From positions 1-10,793 of the forward strand of contig JAEMRY010000044.1 of the NCBI GenBank assembly GCA_016463105.1: DNA of 10,793 bases, given 5' to 3'. The stretch's first letter is position 1, and each line of letters begins with the position of its first letter. The stretch is from Ilumatobacteraceae bacterium. GTDB taxonomy: Bacteria > Actinomycetota > Acidimicrobiia > Acidimicrobiales > Ilumatobacteraceae. Made by a program: the position numbers and the translations under genes. The notes under the pieces are model-generated. The model searched no databases, was not told where the DNA came from, and saw only the letters and a program-made list of their open reading frames with translations. This document shows positions 5,252 to 10,793 of the stretch, in pieces.

Positions 5252-7476
5252 AGCGGCGCCCAAGTCAAAGCCAGATGTTTTGCGCCGTGCTTGGCAAACT
5301 CAATTGTTGCTTCCGCCGATTCACCTGAGCCACGAATATTGATAATCACGCCTTCGCCAAACGATGGGTGCTCAACATCGTCGCCAACTTTCAGACCGGC
5401 ATTTGCGCCCGTTCGGTCGCCAACTGCATCGCCGTCGCGGCGATATTTCGGAATCGTCGCTCGTGTCCATTCGATTCTTTGACCAGTGCCCTGATCTGGT
5501 CGTGGTCGATAACTGCCCCGACCTTCGTCTGCACCCGAGTCGATGCTGCCTTCGCGTTGCAGCAACTCGCTAGGTATTTCATCAAGAAAACGCGACGGCG
5601 GATTGAATTGTTTTGACCCATAGAGATTGCGACTCCAGGCGTGCGATAAAAGCAATCTCTCTTTTGCCCGAGTGATGCCGACATATGCCAATCGACGCTC
5701 TTCTTCGAGTTCGTTTTGATCTGTGAGTGCGCGACTGTGCGGAAAAATGCCTTCTTCCATGCCGACAATAAACACAACTGGAAACTCAAGACCTTTTGCG
5801 GCGTGCAGTGTCATCAGTGTTACATGATTATCTGAATCAAGTTGATCTGTGTCGGCGACTAGCGCAACTTGCTCGAGAAATTCATCAACTTGCATAAACT
5901 CACTAGCGCTGCCGATAAGTTCTGACAAGTTTTCGTAGCGACCAGCCGACTCGACGGTATCTTCGGCTTCGAGTTCTTTGAAATAACCGCTTGCTTCAAG
6001 TGCGTGGCGCAAAACAGCACCTGGACCTTGTTTAAGTCGAGACTCTAAATCATCAATCAGCGCCACAAATGCTGCAATGCCTTTGGCTGCAGCACCACCC
6101 ACGCCAGCATCTTGGGCGCGACGCAGGGCAATCGCAAATGAGACTTGCTCTTTGGCGGCGAACGCATCAATTCGATCAACAGTCGTGTCGCCGATTCCGC
6201 GTTTGGGCACATTTAAAACTCGCTTAAGGCTGACTTCGTCGAGCGGGTTGGCTGCACTGCGAATATATGCAAGTGCGTCTTTGACTTCGCGTCGATCGTA
6301 GAACCGAGTGCCACCAATGACTTTGTACGGCACGCCAGACTGCATCAAACTTTCTTCAAGCACTCGACTTTGCGCATTGGTGCGATAAAACACCGCCATC
6401 TCGCGCCACTGGCGCGTGTCTGTCTCATGCATTTGTTTAAGTTGCGAAATCGCCCAATTTGCTTCGTGATATTCGTCGTCGGCGTAGTAGCGCACAACAC
6501 GATCGCCTTTGCCGAGTTCTGTCCAAAGTTCTTTGGGCTTGCGCTCATTGTTATTGGTGATCACGGCGTTGGCTGCATCTAAAATTGTCTGCGTACTTCG
6601 ATAATTTTGCGCCAATACGACAACTGTTACTTCAGGAAACGCAGTTTCAAATTGCAGAATATTTCTGAAATCTGCGCCACGAAAACGATAAACAGATTGA
6701 TCTGTATCACCAACAACACACACATTGTGACGTGCTTGAGTATCGTCTGCGTTGGCAAGCATCATCACAATTGCATTTTGCGCCATGTTTGTGTCTTGAT
6801 ATTCGTCAATCAAGATATGTTCGAACCGTTGTTGATACTCAGCTAAGACATCTTTGTGCTGGCTAAAAAGTTTCACCGTATTTAGCAACAGGTCGTCAAA
6901 ATCCATTGCGCCGGCTTTTTCAAGACGATTTTGATATTCGCGATAGATCTCGGCATATTTTGTATCAAAAACATTGTCAGCTTGAGTTGCTGCATCGTAT
7001 GGCGAGATCAATTCGTTCTTCCATAAACTTATTCGCGCCTGCACACCTCGCGCTGGAAACCTTTTCGCATCAAGACCCATATCACGAATTACGTAGCCAA
7101 TCAATCTTTGAGAATCTGATTGATCATAAATCGAAAATGTTTTTGGAAACCCAATTTGTTCGGCTTGCATTCGAAGAATTCGCACACACGCAGCGTGAAA
7201 AGTGCTGACCCACATTCTTTCGGCAACTTTGCCGACAAGCGCTTCGACACGCTCACGCATTTCACCGGCCGCTTTATTAGTAAAGGTGATCGCCAAAATT
7301 CGCATCGGATGAGTGCCTTGAGCAATCAAGTGCGCCACACGATGAGTCAACACGCGGGTCTTGCCCGAGCCTGCACCAGCTATTACTAGCAACGGCCCGC
7401 TTGGGTGCAAGACGGCGTCTTGCTGATCGGGGTTCAGTGACGCAATGTCTAATGAAATGTTTCGCTCTGCCATCAC
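5233..7476 (-). CDS. pcrA: ATP-dependent DNA helicase PcrA/UvrD (superfamily 1A)
   Basis: This 747-residue 3'-to-5' helicase unwinds DNA in nucleotide-excision repair, removes stalled RNA polymerase and strips recombinase filaments. The motifs are all present in order: Q motif LNPDQQDAV (14-22), Walker A AGAGSGKT (33-40), TFTNKAAGEM, Walker B with DEYQDT (224-229), QSVYRFRGA (260-268), QNYRSTQTIL, and the late motif TLHAAKGLEFPVVF with GMEEGIFPHSRA. The last 60 residues, with GDDVEHPSFGEGVI, match the Tudor-like tail of PcrA/UvrD1 that binds RNA polymerase. This and the length favour PcrA over Rep or RecB-like helicases. The start is uncertain by one codon: GTG at 7474-7476 is followed directly by ATG at 7471-7473. 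AGGGG lies too close to the ATG to act as a normal Shine-Dalgarno site, and a -10 hexamer points to a leaderless GTG. Confidence 0.97.
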   Translation of the reverse strand: MMAERNISLDIASLNPDQQDAVLHPSGPLLVIAGAGSGKTRVLTHRVAHLIAQGTHPMRILAITFTNKAAGEMRERVEALVGKVAERMWVSTFHAACVRILRMQAEQIGFPKTFSIYDQSDSQRLIGYVIRDMGLDAKRFPARGVQARISLWKNELISPYDAATQADNVFDTKYAEIYREYQNRLEKAGAMDFDDLLLNTVKLFSQHKDVLAEYQQRFEHILIDEYQDTNMAQNAIVMMLANADDTQARHNVCVVGDTDQSVYRFRGADFRNILQFETAFPEVTVVVLAQNYRSTQTILDAANAVITNNNERKPKELWTELGKGDRVVRYYADDEYHEANWAISQLKQMHETDTRQWREMAVFYRTNAQSRVLEESLMQSGVPYKVIGGTRFYDRREVKDALAYIRSAANPLDEVSLKRVLNVPKRGIGDTTVDRIDAFAAKEQVSFAIALRRAQDAGVGGAAAKGIAAFVALIDDLESRLKQGPGAVLRHALEASGYFKELEAEDTVESAGRYENLSELIGSASEFMQVDEFLEQVALVADTDQLDSDNHVTLMTLHAAKGLEFPVVFIVGMEEGIFPHSRALTDQNELEEERRLAYVGITRAKERLLLSHAWSRNLYGSKQFNPPSRFLDEIPSELLQREGSIDSGADEGRGSYRPRPDQGTGQRIEWTRATIPKYRRDGDAVGDRTGANAGLKVGDDVEHPSFGEGVIINIRGSGESAEATIEFAKHGAKHLALTWAPLKKIMG

Positions 7477-7482
7477 CCCTGC

Positions 7483-7488
7483 AGACTA
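7483..7488 (-). promoter_or_regulatory. Candidate -10 element for leaderless pcrA
   Basis: TAGTCT on the minus strand fits TAnnnT and ends exactly 6 bases before the GTG at 7476, so transcription would begin on the G of that start codon. This favours GTG over the adjacent ATG. The same 6-base spacing occurs before the gene at 4745. No clear -35 element is present in the 63-base divergent gap (7477-7539). Confidence 0.4.
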
Positions 7489-7525
7489 GGCGCACCGTAT
7501 GCAACTATTACAGCAGTTAGTGAGG

Positions 7526-7531
7526 CAGAAT
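7526..7531 (+). promoter_or_regulatory. Weak candidate -10 element for yaaA
   Basis: CAGAAT keeps the essential second-position A and last T of the -10 element and ends 8 bases before the GTG at 7540. GAGG (7522-7525) also lies upstream but 14 bases from the start, too far for a usual Shine-Dalgarno site. The evidence is slight. Confidence 0.2.
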
Positions 7532-7539
7532 CTTGGTTC

Positions 7540-8280
7540 GTGACTAGTCAAAAAAAACTGTTTATCTTGCTTCCACCATCCGAGGGCAAGGCTCTCTCGG
7601 GTGCAACTGGCACAAAATTTAAAGAACTTGATGGCGCATTCGGCAAATCACTTGCAAAACAACGTGCCGAAATCATTAACGCTTTGCGGATCGAACGCGG
7701 GGGCTCGCAAAAACTACTCGGTGTGTCTGGCGCGCATCTCTCACGTGCACAAGCATCAAATATTTCTGTGCGCGGCGCAAAAACTTTGCCGGCCTGTGAG
7801 CGTTACACGGGCGTTGTCTGGGATCATCTCGATCTCGGATCATTGCCCAGCGCACTACAAAAATTTGCAAACAAAAATATCATTATCGTTTCGGGGTTAC
7901 TCGGTTTGATAACCGCTAGTGACCCAGTGCCCGACTATCGCCTGAAAATTGGAGCGTCACTCGCGCCCATGGGCAAACTTTCAACTTGGTGGCGAGAAGA
8001 TCTTTCGCTCGCACTTAACAAACATTGCACTGATGCGATCGTCATTGATTTGTTGCCACAGGAGCATTCAGCAGCATTTATGCCAAGCGAAAAACTACTC
8101 AGCGCATATTTCAGAGTCGATCTAGCCACAAAATCTGGCACAGCTGGTGGCCATGACGCCAAAGCGGCAAAAGGTCGACTAGCTAGGCATCTTGTGATCA
8201 ATCACACCAAAAATCTAGAAGCCGTACTGAAGTCTTTCAAAGACCAAAAGTTTAAGGTGCGGATTTTAGAGCAGTTTTAG
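7540..8280 (+). CDS. yaaA: YaaA family peroxide-stress protein (UPF0246)
   Basis: This 246-residue protein belongs to the YaaA family. In Escherichia coli YaaA limits free intracellular iron during hydrogen peroxide stress and so protects DNA. The role here is inferred by family. The N-terminal strand ILLPPSEGK (9-17) is the family hallmark. The middle holds the IIIVSGLLGLITASDPVPDYRLKIG segment, in which SGLxGL and PYRL-type motifs are conserved. VIDLLPQEHSAAF near residue 170 matches the VIxLAxxEY region. The C-terminal AKGRLARHLV stretch matches the basic KxARGxMxRF region. The length is close to the usual 250-260 residues. The start is GTG at 7540, with no good Shine-Dalgarno site. It diverges from pcrA across 63 bases, and its last 15 bases overlap the end of the convergent hydrolase gene. 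Confidence 0.87.
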   Translation: MTSQKKLFILLPPSEGKALSGATGTKFKELDGAFGKSLAKQRAEIINALRIERGGSQKLLGVSGAHLSRAQASNISVRGAKTLPACERYTGVVWDHLDLGSLPSALQKFANKNIIIVSGLLGLITASDPVPDYRLKIGASLAPMGKLSTWWREDLSLALNKHCTDAIVIDLLPQEHSAAFMPSEKLLSAYFRVDLATKSGTAGGHDAKAAKGRLARHLVINHTKNLEAVLKSFKDQKFKVRILEQF

Positions 8281-8994
8281 TTTCAAGAATTCAAGTACTC
8301 GTTGTACACCCAGTTCTTGGCGCTGTTCAGTTAGCACTGAATGATCTGACTTTTTTGTAGATTCAAATTCAACTGCAATAAACGAATCACCGAGCAATTT
8401 ATGCAGTTCATCGAACCGTGTACCGACTAATTTGTCGCCAGTGAAACGCAGTCCGAGAACTTGACAGCCATCGCTTGCGCGTTGAGCAACTCTGTTTAGA
8501 TCTTCGTTTGAAAGATTTAGATCTGCTGCACGCTTTGCACCAAATGAAAACGGCAGAGAAGGTTGCGAAACCACTGGTGCCAGCATGATGTCATCGACCA
8601 TCATGCCAAGTGCAAATCCCCCACTGAAACACATTCCAACTGCGCCAATACCTCGACCACCAACTTCTGAATGCAGTTGTTTAGCAAGCGCCCGCAACCA
8701 AAAAATTACTGGTGAAGTTTTACGCAGTGCCATCGTCGTGAATTCTTTTGAGATACAAACACGTGCCATCGACGATGCCATGTACTTTCTAGATGATGAT
8801 TTATCTGTCGTGCCAACTAATAGTGGCATCACCACGGTGAACCCAGCATCTACAACTTCGTTTGCAAATTTTTCAACTACTGGTGTGATGCCAGGTATCT
8901 CGTGAACAACAATTACACCAGGCCCTGACCCTCTACGAAAAGTTTCGTGAGTGATGCCGCCATCAGAAAACTTTGAGAGCGACCAGCCATTCAT
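8266..8994 (-). CDS. Dienelactone hydrolase family alpha/beta hydrolase
   Basis: This 242-residue cytoplasmic hydrolase belongs to the dienelactone hydrolase family, whose founding member opens lactone rings in chloroaromatic breakdown; most relatives have unknown substrates. The family active site is complete: VVHEIPG (29-35) holds the conserved Glu32, GMCFSGG (120-126) holds the nucleophile Cys122, FTGDKLVG supplies Asp187 and SDHSVL supplies His218. The spacing agrees with the known Cys123/Asp171/His202 enzyme, with about 15 extra residues between Cys and Asp. No aromatic degradation genes lie nearby, so a broad esterase role is as likely as lactone opening. The ATG at 8992-8994 has no Shine-Dalgarno site. 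Its stop codon lies inside the end of yaaA on the opposite strand. It follows the NlpC/P60 gene by 25 bases but may have its own promoter. Confidence 0.9.
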   Translation of the reverse strand: MNGWSLSKFSDGGITHETFRRGSGPGVIVVHEIPGITPVVEKFANEVVDAGFTVVMPLLVGTTDKSSSRKYMASSMARVCISKEFTTMALRKTSPVIFWLRALAKQLHSEVGGRGIGAVGMCFSGGFALGMMVDDIMLAPVVSQPSLPFSFGAKRAADLNLSNEDLNRVAQRASDGCQVLGLRFTGDKLVGTRFDELHKLLGDSFIAVEFESTKKSDHSVLTEQRQELGVQRVLEFLKLKLL

Positions 8995-9002
8995 GATTTT
9001 TA

Positions 9003-9008
9003 AACTTA
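9003..9008 (-). promoter_or_regulatory. Candidate -10 element for the hydrolase gene
   Basis: TAAGTT on the minus strand fits TAnnnT and ends 8 bases before the ATG at 8994, predicting a leader of about 2 bases. It lies immediately after the inverted repeat at 9011-9030. No -35 consensus is visible at the matching distance. Confidence 0.35.
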
Positions 9009-9010
9009 AT

Positions 9011-9030
9011 GACCAAACTTCACTTTGGTC
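9011..9030 (-). terminator. Hairpin over the NlpC/P60 stop codon, possible terminator or operator
   Basis: GACCAAA (9011-9017) and TTTGGTC (9024-9030) are perfect 7-base inverted arms around a 6-base loop that contains part of the NlpC/P60 stop codon (9020-9022). On the minus-strand transcript the stem is followed by AUUAAGUUU, which is AU-rich but not a proper U run. It could be a weak terminator separating this gene from the hydrolase gene, or a protein site overlapping the hydrolase promoter. Confidence 0.35.
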
Positions 9031-10135
9031 GGCCGACGCCAGTTACTTTTGACCAATTCACACCGTAAACCTTGACCACATCGCCGGTTCGTGGTGCAGC
9101 AATTATTTGTCCATTGCCAAGATACATACCAACATGACTCACCGGATTGTAAGAGAAAATTAAATCTCCTGGCTGTGCAGATTGTGTCGGAACACGAATC
9201 AGTGCAGCAAATTGCGAACGTGACGATCGAGGGATACCTACTCCGGCTTTACTCCACGCGTACGCCATCAAACCAGAACAATCAAATGCTTCACCCGGCA
9301 ATAAAGCCCCATACCGATAGCGCACACCGAGTTGCGAAAGCGCTGCTTTGACTGCAATACCTGCAGCCGATGAAGGTGCAGGCACATTTGAATATTTGCT
9401 TTTAGAAAACGATGCGGCAATCCGCGCTGCTTCTGCAAGCGCCGCTGTAGCACGCTTGCTTTGTTCGCCGCGCAATAAATCTCCAAGATCACGCAATGCT
9501 TGTTGCTCTCGAGCGTAATATGTCGCTTCGCTTGATTTGGCTGCGGCTAAACGCTTTTTCGCATATTCAGCAATGCCGCCAGCTCGAGTTCGTTGACTTT
9601 CAAGTTGCTTTCGTTCACGCGCGATATCTTCGATCACACCTTGAAGCGAATCGAGACCACTTACGCCGGTGTTGAGAGCCACAGAAGTTAAATATGATTT
9701 ACGTACCGCATCTGACAGCGTGCCAGTTGAACTAAGAATGCTGGCCAAACTGTTCGATATTGACTTTCCGACAAAAGTTTTTAGTGCAACATTTTGTAGC
9801 TGTGCCTGCATGGCAGCAAGTTCAATTTCTTTGGCTTTGATTCGGACTTCAGTGGCAGCGATCTCTTTATCGAGTTCAATACCGTCGTTAACTGCCTCTG
9901 CATAGTCTTCGGCAAGGTTGTCCATCGCCTCAGCCAGACGCTCGAGTTCATCAAGAATTGCGTTAACTTCACGCTGTTTATCGTCTGAAGTTTGCGGCAA
10001 CCCAATGCTTGGCAAGACGGTATTTGTGGCACTTGCCGAGGCAGGGGCCAGCCCGGTAACCAGAGAAATGCAACAGATGGCACCAATTAGAGGTGACACC
10101 GTCCTACGAAAACGCCCATTGGCGTTGCGGGTCAT
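9020..10135 (-). CDS. Secreted NlpC/P60 peptidoglycan endopeptidase with coiled coil
   Basis: This 371-residue protein probably cuts peptide stems of peptidoglycan outside the cell during growth or division, as RipA-type enzymes do. It starts with a basic stretch, a hydrophobic core and an Ala-rich end (PASASA near residue 36) that looks like a Sec signal peptide. Residues about 50-240 are rich in Glu, Lys, Ala and Leu and predict long coiled-coil helices, which in this class often hold the catalytic domain inactive. The NlpC/P60 domain fills residues about 260-371. Its nucleophile Cys286 is in FDCSGLMAYAWSK and its His334 is in SHVGMYLGNG. The third triad position, 12 residues after the His in RipA and Spr, is Ala346 in IIAAPRTG rather than His or Glu. 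The ATG at 10133-10135 has no Shine-Dalgarno site. Confidence 0.93.
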   Translation of the reverse strand: MTRNANGRFRRTVSPLIGAICCISLVTGLAPASASATNTVLPSIGLPQTSDDKQREVNAILDELERLAEAMDNLAEDYAEAVNDGIELDKEIAATEVRIKAKEIELAAMQAQLQNVALKTFVGKSISNSLASILSSTGTLSDAVRKSYLTSVALNTGVSGLDSLQGVIEDIARERKQLESQRTRAGGIAEYAKKRLAAAKSSEATYYAREQQALRDLGDLLRGEQSKRATAALAEAARIAASFSKSKYSNVPAPSSAAGIAVKAALSQLGVRYRYGALLPGEAFDCSGLMAYAWSKAGVGIPRSSRSQFAALIRVPTQSAQPGDLIFSYNPVSHVGMYLGNGQIIAAPRTGDVVKVYGVNWSKVTGVGRPK

Positions 10136-10144
10136 GATTCATAC

Positions 10145-10150
10145 AGTCTA
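10145..10150 (-). promoter_or_regulatory. Candidate -10 element for the NlpC/P60 gene
   Basis: TAGACT on the minus strand fits TAnnnT and ends 9 bases before the ATG at 10135, predicting a leader of about 3 bases. It lies in the 92-base gap after guaA (10136-10227), the longest gap in the window. That gap also holds a 4-bp CCCG/CGGG hairpin (10165-10177) with no T run, and nothing else that I can support. Confidence 0.4.
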
Positions 10151-10227
10151 ACGACTGAACTCGACCCGTGGTTCGGGCCTCAAACCCTTAAATCAAGCGA
10201 CTTAATTCACGAATCAAAATTGCGTCC

Positions 10228-10793
10228 CTACTCCCACTCGATTGTGCCGGGTGGTTTCGATGTCACGTCGTAGACGACGCGGTTGATGCCAGCAACTTCG
10301 TTAATAATTCGCGACGAAATTTTTTCTAGCAGGTCATATGGTAAACGCGCCCAATCTGCAGTCATTGCATCTTCGCTAGTTACGGCGCGCACAATTATCG
10401 GTCGGCCATAAGTGCGCTCATCGCCCATCACACCAACTGATCTGATATCTGCAAGAACCGCAAATGCCTGCCAGATCTCACGCTCAAGACCAGCAGTGCG
10501 AATCTCTTCGCGCACAATAAAATCTGCGTTCTGCAAAATCGCGACCTTGTCAGGCGTTACTTCGCCGATAATTCGTACACCCAAACCAGGACCAGGAAAC
10601 GGCTGACGCCAAATAATTTCATCTGGTAGACCCAACTGCGACCCCAATGCACGCACTTCATCTTTAAACAATGCCCGCAACGGCTCGACGAGTTTGAGCG
10701 TCATATCTTCTGGCAAACCACCCACGTTGTGGTGGCTCTTAATCACGCTCGCTGTGCCGTCTTGACCGCCGCTCTCGATCACATCTGGATACA
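10228..10793 (-). CDS. guaA: GMP synthase (glutamine-hydrolysing), C-terminal part (cut by window edge)
   Basis: GMP synthase aminates XMP to GMP using glutamine and ATP in purine synthesis. The window shows the last 187 codons. They begin in YPDVIES, then GG and [13 protein letters not shown], the end of the ATP-pyrophosphatase domain. [17 protein letters not shown] and [17 protein letters not shown], the XMP-binding loop region, follow. The dimerisation domain ends the protein with the hallmark tail [19 protein letters not shown]. The glutaminase domain and the ATP-binding loop lie beyond the edge. No residue looks abnormal. The stop is TAG at 10228-10230. Confidence 0.98.
   Translation of the reverse strand, partial: YPDVIESGGQDGTASVIKSHHNVGGLPEDMTLKLVEPLRALFKDEVRALGSQLGLPDEIIWRQPFPGPGLGVRIIGEVTPDKVAILQNADFIVREEIRTAGLEREIWQAFAVLADIRSVGVMGDERTYGRPIIVRAVTSEDAMTADWARLPYDLLEKISSRIINEVAGINRVVYDVTSKPPGTIEWE

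Noticed and set aside
5391..5789. A 132-codon open frame on the minus strand inside pcrA
   Set aside because: It lies wholly within pcrA in another frame, with a composition and motifs that make no sense as a protein.
263..9037. The shared 11-mer TTGGTCGGCCG near 258-268 and at 9025-9035, including the palindrome GTCGGCCGAC at 9028-9037
   Set aside because: Both copies encode Gly-Arg-Pro at the C-termini of two proteins, on the same coding strand but read differently; two copies of codon-driven sequence are not evidence of a repeat family.
10165..10177. CCCG-TGGTT-CGGG hairpin in the guaA to NlpC/P60 gap, considered as a guaA terminator
   Set aside because: The stem has only 4 base pairs and no T run follows on the minus strand.
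1..10793. A defence island, mobile element, CRISPR array or biosynthetic cluster
   Set aside because: Every gene of useful length matches housekeeping or envelope families, apart from one small unknown protein; no transposase, integrase, direct-repeat array, tRNA or toxin-antitoxin pair is visible.

Overview
This window is an ordinary chromosomal housekeeping segment from a moderate-GC actinobacterium. The best guess is an aquatic Acidimicrobiia or Ilumatobacteraceae-like lineage. This is inferred from the actinobacterial style of several proteins: a secreted coiled-coil NlpC/P60 hydrolase, a PcrA/UvrD1 helicase with a C-terminal Tudor-like tail, an actinobacterial YaaA, and a stand-alone B12-binding mutase subunit. 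A balanced base composition and many apparently leaderless starts also fit. There is no 16S gene or other decisive marker. Coding density is very high: eleven protein genes, two of them cut by the window edges, and no gap longer than 92 bases. I see no RNA genes, insertion sequences, CRISPR arrays or phage genes.

Layout from left to right. Positions 1-230 (minus) hold the N-terminal part of malate dehydrogenase. Positions 255-2192 (minus) hold a membrane O-acyltransferase fused to an extracellular SGNH domain, like OatA. Positions 2254-4725 (minus) form an operon, transcribed in the order B12-binding methylmalonyl-CoA mutase small subunit, sucC, sucD. Only 19 bases away, a small membrane-anchored protein with a degenerate Rieske-like domain is divergently transcribed (4745-5224, plus). 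It converges on pcrA/uvrD (5233-7476, minus). A YaaA-family gene (7540-8280, plus) diverges from pcrA and overlaps, tail to tail, a dienelactone hydrolase family gene (8266-8994, minus). A secreted NlpC/P60 peptidase (9020-10135, minus) and the C-terminal third of GMP synthase guaA (10228 to the window edge, minus) complete the window.

How the genes work together. The mutase subunit, SucC and SucD lie on one pathway: the mutase makes succinyl-CoA, and succinyl-CoA synthetase converts it to succinate with ATP or GTP formation. Malate dehydrogenase acts further along the same cycle. The SGNH acyltransferase and the NlpC/P60 hydrolase both plausibly act on the cell envelope. The other genes (pcrA, yaaA, the hydrolase, guaA) are independent housekeeping or stress functions.

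The most notable signal is regulatory. Six of the eight genes that begin a transcription unit have a TAnnnT -10-like hexamer ending 6-9 bases before the start codon and no properly spaced Shine-Dalgarno site. The two operon-internal genes, sucC and sucD, do have one. In the 19-base gap at 4726-4744 two such hexamers overlap on opposite strands, which suggests a minimal bidirectional promoter. I did not find a convincing new multi-gene system here.
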